64,000 nt of DNA from Anas platyrhynchos (lineage: Eukaryota > Chordata > Aves > Anseriformes > Anatidae). Position 1 is the first letter of the stretch; every line of letters begins with the position of its first letter. Location: positions 8,552,501-8,616,500 of the forward strand of contig NC_092621.1 in the NCBI RefSeq assembly GCF_047663525.1. The letters run 5' to 3'. Both the position numbers and the translations under genes were made by a program. The notes beneath the pieces were generated by a model, which saw only the letters and a list, made by a program, of their open reading frames with translations, was not told the origin of the DNA and ran no database searches. Shown in pieces: positions 35,771 to 48,839 of this stretch.

Positions 35771-38390
35771 AAAAGTAATCCAGGAAATGATTTGTTTAGG
35801 ACAGATCAGTTCTGATAGGAACAGGCTGACATGAGAACAGGGAACAGAGAAGAGTTGTCTGTGGCAGACAGTGGCACCACTACCAAAGAAGTGTGCATGG
35901 GACCACCAGCCATCCAGGCTACAATCTGTCTCAGATAAGTATATATTTTAAACCTAACACACCTCTGTAGCATCCTAACTGAAGCTGTCTCATGTCCATG
36001 AGTACAGAATGGGAATGAAGAACTGCAGACCTCAAAATCTAGGTTAGGGACAAGTCAACATCTGTCAAATCATCCTTGACTTACTGCTGTGTCAGTCGCA
36101 ACTCAGAGCTTGCAATGAGCCACATTTGCTGATACATGTGGGAGAACAAGAGTACTGCCTCACCACACGGCAATGATTCAGCTTCACTAATTTCCCAGGG
36201 AAAAGATTGCCTCCTAATCAAGTCAGTAATGAAAGAGGTCATTGGCAGGGAGAAGAAGCAAGATACAAATCTGAACGGAACTCTGCATTGGGTTTGGATA
36301 CTAAAGGAAAATGAATATTGAGATCTCCATTTGCTCCCATGAAGGACTATTTGTTGCTGCGGTTTGCATAAGAAAAGCACAACAGGGCAGGTAGAGAAAT
36401 AGGTGCTGGGCATGCTAGTGAGAAGTTAGGCAAGTCTTAGGATGATTTGTACAAAGTGTGGTTTTCTCTTATTCATCTCTTCCTCCAGCTTATTTAACTC
36501 TTCTGTTTGTTTGGCTTTTATAGACAAATTCTTTATTTACTTTTATTTATCTTGGCTAACACTGCAGTTCTTGTTGAATTAATTGCCACTTCAGAAAGGC
36601 CAGGCCAATGGGTGTGATAATGCTCTCTCCTGCCCATGCTTATCACAATACTCTAGGAAACTAGGGTGTTATAAGCTGTACTTCACTCACCTGCATGGAC
36701 CACACTGGGTACAGGTAATGCAGAGGGCACATGAAAGAGACGTGAATAAGCCAGGAAAGCTCTTTGCAATGCAGCAGGACAGCAGGGAGAGCCTCTAAGG
36801 GCCCCAGGAAGGATGTACTATGAGTCTTACAAAGCCTGCAATGGCTCTGGTTCCATTTGGAACAGCATCAAGATACAAATTGTGGGTTTCTGGTCTCACA
36901 CCCTTCCTTGCTGTAAGCCAATAGCTCTTCTTTTTTTTTTTCCCTTCTCTTACTTAAGAGCATTGCCAGAGCCAGGAATAGTGGATCATTTGTAGGTGTA
37001 AGAGTCCACAGCCAGACAGCTACAAATGATGCCTTGACAGATTGGATGGGTTTGGACAAAGCTCACCACAACTCATTAAGCTATAATACTTTGATTATTA
37101 CTGTTCACGTGTCTGTAGCACAGGGTTCACCAAAAGGCAAAGGAGAATCAGGAAATTTGAATTCTTGTCAACCCTGAGTCTGCCACAAGACCAAAAGCCA
37201 ACAGCAACACATGCTGCACTATACAGTGTTAATAACTGCTCCATAAATACTTTTCCAAACTAGATTCCCAAGGAAAAAGTATCTGAGCATGGCTGGAAGA
37301 GCAAAAGCCAGCAGTGAATGAGTGGTGCCATACAAGTTCAAAGCCTTTGCATGGTAGCACCCATTCAGCACCTTCAAGGATCTTGACACCTATCCTGCCA
37401 AGGACTGAGCATAGAGCTGGAAGGGTTTACGAGACACTGGGATGAGAGAGAGCTATTTCAGGTAACAAGATATTTACCTTCAGCTAGTCAAACCCCACCT
37501 GGGAACCCATCAGTGGTCACCATAAAGGAGTTGGCTCCCAACCCCAGGTAGCCCCTGCCATCACCTGCTTGTTTTCAAACATACACTTTCATCTTTTATC
37601 CCATGCTCTCTATTCCTGGGATTATTTTTTCAAAAGATCCCCTGAAAACCTCACCTTCCTTGCCCCTCACATGCTTGCACCCCTCTGTGTTAAAGCCACT
37701 GCTTGTCAGGCTGATCCTCTGGGTCTCGCTCTCTTCTTCTTCCCCATGGCTCTTCACCGAGATGTTGGTTCTTGTCTGACATTAGCTGTAGTGAAATGTG
37801 TATGTGTCCCAAGGAACCATGAGGCACAGGGGAGCCCACATCCATGATTAGGTCTCTTGTTCTGTATTAGGAAAACAGAAAGGAGGAGGGGAAGAAAGGC
37901 ACAAGTGCTACAGTGATACTCAAGGGAAAACAGTCTTAGGAGGAATCTCAAAGCCTCTCTGGTTTTGGAGCCAACATCTAATGGTACAGCCAATATTTTT
38001 GCTCAAATCACTTTTCAGCCAACTGTGGACTTCTTAGGAAATTGGAAACTTCTGCAAAAAGCTTAATTATGCCCACATCTCTGGAGCTCAGTGCAGACGG
38101 AGCCAGATGATATCACTCAGGGACAGTCCTTCTATCTGCCAGGTCTGACCCATGTAGCCTTCTAGCAAGCCATGCTGGGAGAACAAGGGCTGCCTTGGGC
38201 ACAGAGAAGGCTGGAAGAGGCAATGAAAGTCCCCTCATAGCTGTCCAAGCTCTGTGTGTCACATTCATTTTCCACAGGTTTCTGAAAGCTTAGGAGCTGA
38301 TAGATAAAAGATGCTTAAGAGACAGAGTCGGAGTTGCTCCAAGGGGAAACGTGTCCAGCCTCAAAGCCAAGAAAAGAGAGGCAAGATGAG

Positions 38391-38392
<2 letters not shown>

Positions 38393-38429
<37 letters not shown>
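38393..38429. repeat. A37 homopolymer
   Basis: An uninterrupted run of 37 A. It creates the poly-Lys and poly-Phe open frames on the two strands here, which are not genes. Confidence 0.95.
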
Positions 38430-38431
<2 letters not shown>

Positions 38432-38748
38432 AGAGGATGGGGGGAAGATGGCAGAGCACAAAGAATAGCTGTCACCTTACACCAGAGCAAACCCCATTTT
38501 AATAGAACCAGAGCTGTCAGCCAGTAACTAACTGTAGGCACCACTGTCTCCCCTCCTAGATCAGTCGTGTACCTCATAACAAACATGAGATCTTTGGCCA
38601 AATTACCCTTGAGCTCTGGGCTGTGGGACACACCTGAGACCCAAGCACTTGTAAGAAGAAGCCACAGATTTTGTACCTCACGCAGAAAGATGGAGCACCC
38701 TGGAGGTGCAGCTTTGGAGGCCGTGAGCTTCAGCATCCAGCAATGAGG

Positions 38749-38767
38749 AAAAAAAAAAAAAAAAAAA
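38749..38767. repeat. A19 homopolymer
   Basis: An uninterrupted run of 19 A, 320 bp to the right of the A37 run. Confidence 0.95.
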
Positions 38768-41700
38768 GTGTGGATTAAACACATTCCCCCACCCCACCCC
38801 CAAGAAAAAAGTAAACACACACACCTTTTTCTACTAGAATTTTGGTTGAGAAAGAGATGTGGTTTACACCCATGGCTTTTGCCTGCCTGGGAGACTTCAA
38901 GGCTCTAACACTAATCATGTGTTAGCACAAATACTATCTAAATTAAGGGTTTGTGTTACCCCAGCTGCACTCAGACACATTGGATAATGGGCCCAGGAGA
39001 GTGATCCATGGACTCCACAACCCCCAGTCCCCCACGCAAGCAGCACAGCAGGACTCAGATGAGGAAGCAGTAGCAAGAAAGTTACTTTTCTTCCCCACTC
39101 TGAGGCTTCGTTGCTCTCAGCCTCCCCAGCCTCGAGAGCTGGCCCCTTCCCAGCACGGTATCTCCAACACCTTGATGACATGATCGTGTTTGCCTCATGT
39201 CTGGAGAGGATCCATGTGATTCACCCACCGTTCCTCCAGGGCCTTGAAGTTTTGATTCCTGTCCTCCTTGTTCATTTTTCAGTTCTCACAAGAGAGAAAA
39301 CAACAAGGATGACCGATAAACATGCAAGATAAGAACGACACCAAGTGCCAAGGATATGTGCTCAGGTGTCTCATGGCACCGGGTCCTGGGCAGGCAGGTG
39401 TGAGGCTGGGCCTATATCTTACACTAGCACATTCTGCTCCCTATAACAGCACACATTTTCCTTCGAAACCAGAAAGGCCAATATAATCGTCTTCTCCTTC
39501 CCAGAAATGAGTAACCGAACAGAATCACAGAGATTTTCCAAGCTGACTAAAGCAATGAATCAAGATTAGGTGTTTGGGCCTGGTTTGCCTGAGGGGCAAA
39601 CGACACCCTGAAGCAGCCAGGAGGCTGTGAAGACTGGAAGGGTTTGATGCTAAGCAGGGGCAGGCAAGTCAGCATAGACCCTTGCTTTTGTGGCTGAAAG
39701 TAAAATAAATTCCTTACCTAATAACATGAATAGAAGTCAGAGGTTTTACTTTACAGAGCTGCTGAAAAGCTGCCATCATTAATTATTTTTTCCATTTTTC
39801 CCCTCCTTTTATTTCCCTCTCTCTCTTCCCCAACCCCAGTGGATGTATTTCCATATAGGAGAAAATGAGCAAGAACTGAGCTGCAGCAATCAGTGGCTGG
39901 ATAGGGAGAGGATCATATCATTGTATCTAACCAGACTGAAGCTCTGTGAAAGAACAACCTGCTTAGCTAAAATAGGCTTTCCTCTCTGAAAAGCCCAGAC
40001 ATCTTTTCATCAACTCCATTTTAAACAGGAGGAACTTTGAAAACCAATACAATGCTTCAAAGGTAGCAGAGGAACAGACAGGCACCTGCACTCACCTTCT
40101 GCATGATCGCATAGGTCTCAGCTCCTGGGGAAACCAGACAGAAGCAGATAATCATGTCCCCACTGTGCGTCTCCAACAGTAAAATTATCCCTGGCATCAG
40201 AGACCCCTTCTGTTGTGGGTCGACTTTCCTGCTTGCGGAGCACACATGCAGTCAGTACAGGAGATGGAGAGTACCACTTTAGCTCAGGATCCAGGGCAGA
40301 GATGGAGATTGTTTTGAAGACAATAGCTTGCTTGCACGCAGATCACTCTAGAAGAATTTTCCAGGGTTTCCCTCGTGGAAGCTAAACAAAACCTCATAGG
40401 AAAAAATACTGAGAATTGTCTGTTTACCTATCTGGTCTATTCCTGATGACAAAAGGAAGCCAGGAGCTAATCTGCAACCCAAACTTTCCACCAGAGACAC
40501 ATCTATGCCCTCACAAGCACAGGACACTTGTGATACCAGAAGGAACAAAAATAGGATGCTAAAATTAGTAGCAAGAACATACATCATGAAAGAAGAATCC
40601 CCCCCCTCCTCTTCTCTTCAGTCATTTCCTTTTCGATGTCTTCTCCTGGGTCTGAAGTGGAGTTTCTCAGTGAGGTGTTTCGTGATGTTCCCAAATGTGT
40701 ATAGAGGAAAGAAGATACAAAAGGAAAAAGGAATGATATAGTAGAAAATAACAGAGGGCTCCTGACCTGCATGTCCTCTCAAAGAACCCTGAGAGCCTCT
40801 TACCATACTCATACCTGTGCAAGACTTCCAGACACAGTGACAGGAAAACAAATCCTTGGCAGGAGTAAATGAGGTAGAAAGTGGCCTGGGGACTGCAGGA
40901 ATGTATGAAATGTGTTAGAAAATAAAGATACCAGCACAAGAGCAGAACCGCCTTCCAAAACGCTGGGAGGGTGCAAAGTGCCTAAATTGCAGACCGCAGG
41001 TGGAGAAAAAACAGCCCTAAGGCATCAGCTGAAGAAGATCTGGTCCCAGGCTCACACGGTACCCCCAGGCATGGCCACGGCATGTCACACATGTGAAGTG
41101 CACACAGGGGTGGGTGGAAGCTGGACAGATTTGCTCACAGCTCAGCTGAAATGGCTGAGCAGATGCATGGGAGGTGTGAGAGGAGATGGTGAGGGGAAAG
41201 GCTTGGGCCTGGTGGGAGGAGAAGTCCAGTCAAGGTTAGGGACCATGAAGGGAGAGGAGCAGCTGAAGGAACAGAGACTAAAGGATCTGTGGGATAGCAC
41301 ACAGGCTGTGTCCCTGATCCCCTGCCATGGCTCTTTCCACTGGTGATCAGCTCCCTGATCATTGTCCTCGAGGGCTGAGCTCGGTTCCCACATGTTTAGG
41401 GCATAGGTGACCACAGAGCTGTGTTACCTTGGTTCAGGAAAAGGCTTTCATTACCACCGCTCCCTTTGTAACTTACTTTCCTCCCAGGGGCTGACAGAGC
41501 AGCAAACATTTCCTCCTCAAAAATGAAAGGAAGAAGCCGTGAAGAGACAAATCCCCGGAGGGAAATAATAAACAAACCCGTGACAGCATCACCTCTTTGA
41601 TAAAACGCTGGGAATATTTTATGAGAGCACCTCAGAGAAACGTGGCTGGCTGCTAGCCTGGAGCAAGAGCTCCCGGCTCCCCTGTGGCCCCAGTTCCCTG

Positions 41701-44700
41701 CTTGCTTCATCAGGGCTGGTCCTCTCCCCACACATCCATCACACACAGGCAGACATGGGGCTGGGGATCTGCTGGGACACCAGGGCTGAGGGATGAGAAT
41801 AGAGGGGGAAAAGAGTCAAGAGGAAGAACAAGAGAAAGTGTTGTAATGACAGAGAGAAGCAGGACAAAACCCGGAGGACAAACTAATCTCAGAGACACTG
41901 AAATACGGAAGAGATGCATGAAAGGGCTGAGTGGAGAACAGGTCATGGGAAGGGAAAATACCAAGCGACTTAACCAAAATGATTGAATAGCAAATGTTGT
42001 GTACAGTCTGTCTCCATCAGTACATGACACTATCTTCAGCTTACAACCTCTCCCCGCCCGCTCCGGGGCAGGGTGGTGCTGCTGCTGCTCTCTCTACTTT
42101 AAAGGCACTCAGAGACTCATGCCCAGACCAACAAAGGGTCCCCAGCGTGGGAAAGCTCAGCGTCGCCGCTCCTCACTTCCAGGCAGCTGGCACCGGCGCT
42201 GCTGTGCACGCTGCAGGAGAGACACGCATGCCCTATAGCACAAACAGGGAGAGCCAGCCCTCCCCAGGCCAGCTCCCATCTCCTGTGACCAAGGGCGGTC
42301 CCACAGACTTTCCACTCTGGGTTATTCTCCCCTGGGTTATAAATACAAAACGCATTTTCCTCCCACATTTCCCTTCAAGCAGCGTCTTGACAGCTTGTGC
42401 AGAATTCAATCCTGTGTCCTAGCTGGGGGTTGTATAGCTCAGGGTAGACCCCAAAGTGCAGATTTTGTTTGTTTAAACCCAGCCACTTGCACTGAGAATG
42501 GGATTCAAGGCTTTAAAGTCACTGAACTAAAATCAAGCAGAACTACTGCTTCAGGGCCAGAGTCTTGCTTGCTTTGCTGCTTTCCGTCGCATGATTTTTT
42601 GTCCCAAAAAGCCCAGCCTCAAAAGGAAGAAAGGTGGGAGACTGTTACCCAGACAAAATCCTTACACAGGATGCAATTACTGATCCCCATCTCTTCACAG
42701 TACCACTTAGTTTGTGGATCACCAGGAGGGCTAATAAGTCCAGGCTCTTCTGGCCAAGTATCTTCAAGATTTGCTGGTCAGGTAGCAGCTGAGTTGGGAT
42801 TTATTGGGTCATGACTTTCCTGTGGACCAGGTGCTAGCACTTCTGTTCCCCTGGCTCAGGGGGGATTTATCAACGTGACCTCTCCTCTCCCATCAGCACC
42901 TTCCCTCCCAAAGGGCCAATACAGCTGTAAACATTTCCTGAGCGAGCACAAGGTAAATGAGAGGAAAGGACTCAGACACGCAACGATTTGGCTGGAGATT
43001 ACCTAAAGCGATGCAGCAAGGAAGGGAATGCAAAGTTAAAGGGCAACAGAAACTCTGCCCTTCTGTGCTGGGTGGAGTTCAGAGGTTGCAAGTGAGGCCA
43101 GAAGGTTTAAGTGAAAATATAATTGTTTCAGTGGCTGAGACGATGCCAGCCAAGACACAAAATTCGACGATTACAAGTTGTCCTAATGACTCATATCTGA
43201 ATGGTGAGCATTACCCAGATATTAGTCCTGTGAGTTAGTTCCCTGTGCTCTGGATCTGAGATCCCTGGCCAGGGACAGGGCACAGTCATAAGAAAAACCT
43301 GGCATGTAAAATGATGTGTTTGTGTGATGGATGCCTGACTGTGCTCTCTTCAGAGAGAGCAGTGAAACCTGGTGCAGCCTGCCTCCGTGTCTCAAACTAC
43401 AGCTTTTTTAGCTCTGATAGCCCAGGCCAAGCCTTGACTGCTGCATCTGACAGGACACATCCAGTTGAGGGCACTTCCCAGTGACAGGAGCCAAAACATG
43501 AGCATTTTGTGGGGTTCCCTGCAAGATTGTCCAGAAAGGCATTGCTGTACTCTCAAATACAGCTCGGAACAGTCAGAAATCTCCTGGGACAAGCCAAGCC
43601 TGTCAGGCAGGGAATCTGTCTCCCAGTGAGGAAATTAGAGAAAGAAAAGCGCTAATTATGAGACAACATCAGTGTTTCTCCTTAGGACAGAGAATGAAGT
43701 TGCCCTTCCCAGTAAAAACCAACAAACTCGTGTCAGTTATGATGCAAATGCGGTATTACTCTGGCTCCTCAAGAGAATTGGTTTCAACCAACTCTATCAT
43801 AACTCAAACCAAATGAAAAAGAATATCTGGGAGCTCAAAAGCCACCTCACCTGTGTGGTTTTTATTGCTCCCTGTTGCAGCATTCCTAAAGAGGGTAGGG
43901 AGGTGTAAGAGGCTGTTGATGGAGACAGGGCACAGAGGCAGACAGACATTTCATCTGGTCCCTGTGCTATTCTTATGCCACTACGGAAATAGGCTTCCTG
44001 CCACAAAAGAAATAGAAACAGGGAGATTTGTTGAGTTTCTGGCCCTGCCCAAGCCATAGTTTCATGGAGAGGAATTCAGCTCCAGTTAGGTGATCTCCAG
44101 AGTTTGACCCAGTTGTGCACACACAGGACACCCTGAGGTACCTGCATGGGTCTTGCAGCTTTGGCACAGGGCCTTTGGGGGACCCGTGCCCTTCTGGAGT
44201 GGCATCTGGAGCCAGGCAGGACTCCCCAGGGCACCTCAAATGGCTCCAGACACATTTAGGCCCCTGAGTTGAGTACTGTTAATGAAGCAATTCAGCTCAC
44301 TGTTGCAGATGGTCTCATGGGCCAAACTGTTCTCTAGACTCCTTGTGTCAGTTAGGACAACAGACCCAGAGGAGGTGGAGCTTGGAGACCCAATGAATGT
44401 GGTGACACTGAGGACACCACTGTTTTTCTCACCCGATGCTCAAAGCTTGTGCTGCCACTTGTCAGCCTGAGCGGTGTCATGGGCTCACAGACTTCCCACA
44501 GCTGCCATTTGCCTCTCTTGTGGTACACTTGTCTCACAGCCGTGGGCCACAGGGCTCAGATACCATCAGCTTCTGCACCAGTTCCTTGTGCTGGGCCTTC
44601 TCGTGCACTTGTCCCTCCACCCTCTAGTCCCTTGAGGCAGTGCAGAGGTCTTTTCAGCTTCACCTTTCATACCTGGAGGGACAAACACCATCATCTTTGT

Positions 44701-45151
44701 CCCCATATCAGGAACATTCATCACTGCAATGTGTTTTTTACACTCAGCTGCTCACCTGGGACATCACAGGGCTGGGCTGCAGTGCCTGACATCTACTGAG
44801 CACTGGGAGCCTCTGTACTAAGGGGCAGCAGACACGAGTTAGAGGTTTGGCAACTCTTTGCTCTGTGCCCCTGCTGTTCAGAGATAAGGGAGGCTGAGTG
44901 CCCCACCTGTTATCTTGTGTTCCCACCAGTGAAGGAGTGATTAATTTCACAGTTTGTGACAACCACCTCGTTGGTGTTCCAAGCACCGAGAAGTGGGTAA
45001 ATAACGCATCTCCCAAATTAGAAGAGAGTAAATCATCACTGCAACAGACATATACCTACTCTACACTCAGTGCTTTCCTGAGGCAAAAGGGTGTGTAGGA
45101 TCACAAGGAAAAGGCTCATGACAAGACCTGACCAGTCCCCCAGCTAGCTCT

Positions 45152-45170
45152 CCACCCCACCCCACCCCAT
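45152..45170. repeat. (CCCCA)n short tandem repeat
   Basis: About three and a half CCCCA units. Confidence 0.8.
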
Positions 45171-46051
45171 TCCTGCACACTGCATGTTGCAGCTACAGTA
45201 CAGTGCAACGAAGGTCACAGGACTCCAAGATTCATTTTGGTGGGACCCAAGGTGGGACCATCCTGTCTGTTCTTTTATGTTGTGTCTTATATTGGGCTTC
45301 GTGTCTTATATCTGGACTTTAGTTTTTCTGCAGCCACCAAGCAGAGCGGCACAAGAGGGGTCACCAAGTCACCCCGCAGCACCCAGTTAACTGCTTGTGG
45401 GTACCCACAGTAGCGTCAGCAGGGCAGCAGGTGAGCTGTTCTCACCTCTCCTGGAGGCAGGTCATATACCAGGCTCCAGGCAAGGAATCTCATCCTCTGC
45501 CCTGGGGTCAGGATGGTCAGCTGCAGTTACAGGCAGCCTGGTCCCTCACGTGCCACCAGCTGTGAGGGCTGGCCTCGCTTAGGCACACAGGTCCTGTGAT
45601 CCAGCTGGCCTGGGCTGGACACATGGGCTTAGATGGAGATGAGCTGTGTCTCAGTGCATAAATTTTGATGTTTCATGTGAGCAAGCACAAAGAAGTCAGA
45701 CAGTTTAATTTGAGGCGTGCAGAGTGCAGGGGATGTTTTACAGAAGGCTTTCCAGATCCCAAGGAAGATGTTTCAGTCTGTTCCATGCCAGCAGCAGAAA
45801 TGAGTAGAAAGCTGTAAGTTTTCCTGGGGAAGAAGAGAAGCAGTGGGAACTATGCAAATCCCCTGCAAGGAGCTAAGCCAGTTTATGATCCCACAACCAG
45901 TAAAACCACCATCTCAGGCAGCATATTTCTTGTTAATTTTCAGAAGTATCTCCTAGTTAGCATCTTCAGCCCAAGAGCTTGCTCTCCTTGTTGTCCATTC
46001 AACTCCTTTGTCAGATTCTGGATCAGCCCCAGCTGGACAGGTTCTGGTGGG

Positions 46052-46057
46052 GAAAAG
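46052..46057. repeat. 5' target-site duplication of the solo LTR
   Basis: GAAAAG lies directly before the TGTTG terminus of the LTR and is identical to the six bases directly after its CAACA terminus. Confidence 0.85.
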
Positions 46058-46477
46058 TGTTGGGAATTGGCATACAGGACGTGGACATAAGCAACGAGGG
46101 GTAGGCCTTAGAAATCTCAGGGCCTGCTGTAGCTGAGCAAACCAAGCTGCCAGAGTAACTGTGAGAAGCTCCCACGGCAATGACTCCCACATCACCCAAT
46201 TAAGGAACTCAGAAAATATTGTTATCAGCAGCTGGCCTCAAGGACTAGGCCTACATGACCGTTAAGCACAAAGGGGGTTGTTTTCCTAACTTCTAATCAA
46301 AAGGTGGTGTTATTTTCTTAACGGTTTGTCTGGGTGCTTTTGACCAATAATCTTGTGTGAAACACTGTCCATCCCTGTAAAATTCACTATAAAAGTTGGG
46401 CTATTCGGGCAATAAAATGGTGAAGCATGATCTGACTCTGCTGGTGTCTGTCGTGCTTTTGTCCGTGCTTCGCAACA
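46058..46477 (+). mobile_element. Solo LTR of an avian endogenous retrovirus (420 bp)
   Basis: The element begins TGTTGGGAA and ends TTCGCAACA, an inverted terminal match of 8 out of 9. It is flanked by a perfect 6-bp direct repeat GAAAAG (46052-46057 and 46478-46483). Inside, in plus orientation, are CCAAT (46344-46348), a TATA box TATAAAA (46388-46394) and AATAAA (46411-46416), followed by a short U5-like tail. This is U3-R-U5 order. A poly(A) signal only about 20 bases after the TATA box implies a very short R. There is no internal retroviral sequence on either side, so it is a solo LTR left by LTR-LTR recombination. A 6-bp duplication fits alpharetrovirus or ERVK-like integrases. The 80-codon minus-strand frame across its left edge is not a gene. 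Family assignment below that level is not possible by eye. Confidence 0.88.
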
Positions 46478-46483
46478 GAAAAG
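46478..46483. repeat. 3' target-site duplication of the solo LTR
   Basis: GAAAAG lies directly after the LTR terminus and matches the upstream copy base for base. The identity of the two copies suggests an insertion that is not very old. Confidence 0.85.
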
Positions 46484-48839
46484 CATTGCTAACAGCCCTT
46501 TGTCTTCAGATCAGCTGCCAGATACACACCGAAGAACAACTAACTCAGGCTTAACATTGTCTTCTGCAGTGATCTCACACAGTATAAAAAGCTGCAGTTC
46601 AATGTGAAGGCTGCAAGACTATTTTTATGTTATGTATATTTATACTCTCCATCATCTTTCTGGCCAAAGGGAAGATGTGCTGCAGCTGGTGGGGCATGAG
46701 CTGAACCAGTCTGTTCCCCAAAACAGTTCTTAGGGAAAAATGTCCTTCTTCAGCTATAAATGTCACCCAGCCTCAGCCTGTAGGACAGTAGATGATGGAT
46801 CCCATTGCCCATGCTCCAGAAGAACAGGATCAGAAGCCCTACAACTAAGACTCCCACACCACTTGCGGCCAGATTTATCAAGATAGTTTGTAGGAGTGCC
46901 AGTACCCACTCAGTGTGACTTCAAGCACGTGAAAAGGGATAGGGCCACATTCCCACAGGTTCCACAGGTGTAGAAATCTGTTTGGTGATATTTCCCAGAG
47001 GTTCCTGCTGTTACCCAGTAAGGGAAAGGATCCAGAACTTACTCTGTCTTCGCGTTGATGTAACTTTTTTGTAAGTATAGTTTATGTTGGATTTCATAAC
47101 CTGAATAATTCCATGTCATAAAGTTTTTTGTGTGTCTGTATATCTGGTTGAATGATCGCACTATGCAGCTAGTTTTACATCCAAAACAGCAAATACCTCT
47201 GTACAGCTGCTGTTTGTAAAATGTAAATGATAATTAAAAAAAAAAAAAAAAAAGAAAGAAAAAAAGAAAAAGAACAAGAAACAAAAACAAGGGATACAAG
47301 AATATATGGACATTAGGCGATGCAGCAGTTCTAGACCTGGATGTGTTTTGGTAGTTTATCTGCACAGACCTACCCAAATGAAACTGCAGAGCCTGAGCCA
47401 TTCATCAGATCTCTGCTGTTTCTTTAACTTATAGAGGAAGGCTTTGATGCTAGCGAAGACACTGCTTTCAACACACAAGACAATTTGATGTTAGGATGGG
47501 TTTATAGAGAACTAATGCTGATTCTTAAACCCATTAGAAATTTTAGGAATGACAGATCAAAGCCATTAACAAGGGAACTCCTATTTTCATTTGTTCTTCA
47601 GGCTGCTGTTAGAGGGCTGCAGGGAAACCTTAAATAGCCACCTAAATGTTGCAAATGAAAGAATACTTTCATTCTTTCATGAATACTAAAAACCTTTCTT
47701 GACTAAAGTTTGAATCTACCTCTGCACTCTTAATTCAACAACATTAAATACAAGACACACACCACAAAACTTTGCTGCTAGAAAATCTCAGCTGCTGATT
47801 GAATAAAATCATTGCCTTTTAAAATGATTGACTCCCTCTGTGGTTTTTACACCTTCATGAAATTGACATTTCCTTTTCCAGCGTGGCTTTTTTTATTGTT
47901 ATTATGTGGCCACATATGAAAATATTTTCAATCTGATAAGCTCATTTGGCTGTATAATCATTCTCCAGCCCCCTGGAGTGAGTTGGTTATGCTTGCTTCT
48001 TCAGCCAAATTAGTATTTTGCAGCAGTGACAAGCCCCATGACAGCAGCTGGGCTGCAGATACATTTTTCTGGAGATCCCTGATGTCTCCCCCATGTGCAC
48101 ACTGCATCCAGAGAAACCCTGATGGGCGATATTGCTCCTCGACTGGAGCTGAATTGTGGAGCATGAATAGGAATCTCCTGCTCAATAAAAAGTTTGTGCT
48201 GCTGAGAAGGATTTTTACCCAGTAAAAATACATACTTAAATACACGTACATATACTTTACACAGTAAATGATCAGTAAGCAAGGTAGTTTGATAAGATGT
48301 GTGTCCAAGGCTCCTGCTAAGCTACAGAGTCCCCTAAAAAGTTGAAAGCCAACAAGCTCAGAGGCCCTGGACACACCACGATTGGTCATGCTGGAATTGA
48401 GCAGTGGGCTAAGACTTCTTTCCTCCTCGAGATAAATGACCAAGGCAAAATCCTTGAATGCATGGGAGAGCTGGGAGTTCAAACATTGCACAAGCATGCA
48501 GAACTACCAAGGACTTAGAGAAGACAGCAGGGAATGCAACAGTCTTCATGGCCTGCTCTTTGCCGATGCTGTTCATCAGTGCTGTCCAGAGCAGAGTGGG
48601 CTCTGGGAGGGATCAGTGCTGCTGCTGCCACTTCATAGACAGACAAAGCAAACAGAGCTGGAACAGCTTCCTGAGGCTCACCTCACAAGGTACCAGGAGA
48701 ACTGGGAACCAAAAGCAAACAGCTCTGGGTCACAGCTGGTGTGCCACCATGGTACAGCACCTGCAGCAAAGAGCTCAGACCCAGCTGAGAACCAAGAGGA
48801 ACCAAAAAATTGGTCATTTTTCCAGCCTGTCTTATAACT
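46484..48839. other. Gene-free stretch right of the solo LTR
   Basis: Nothing coding is recognised. The minus frame of 179 codons at 47958-48497 has hydrophobic patches but no family features and no codon bias. Apart from the A-rich tract at 47236 I see no repeat body. Confidence 0.5.
47236..47290. repeat. A-rich tract starting with A18
   Basis: A18 at 47236-47253, continuing as an A tract with scattered G and C to about 47290. It looks like a decayed poly(A), but no retroposon body is recognised to its left. Confidence 0.85.

Larger units (their letters stand above)
35771..46051. other. Gene-free stretch with one CpG-dense patch
   Basis: No supportable gene. It contains the A37 and A19 runs, the (CCCCA)n repeat and a GC-rich, CpG-dense patch at 42045-42300 (see findings). 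Frames of up to 176 codons owe their length to homopolymers or chance. Confidence 0.5.

Noticed and set aside
38290..38820. 176-codon minus frame with long poly-Phe
   Set aside because: Its length depends on the A37 and A19 homopolymers read as Phe; not a protein.
45953..46195. 80-codon minus frame
   Set aside because: It spans the left border of the solo LTR, so it cannot be a conserved gene.
46220..46477. First guess of the LTR start at TGTTATC (46220)
   Set aside because: No direct repeat flanks that start. The start at 46058 gives a perfect 6-bp duplication and longer inverted termini.
47958..48497. 179-codon minus-strand open frame with hydrophobic stretches
   Set aside because: Hydrophobic patches come from AT-rich codons (TAT, TTT, ATA). 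No family match and no coding bias.
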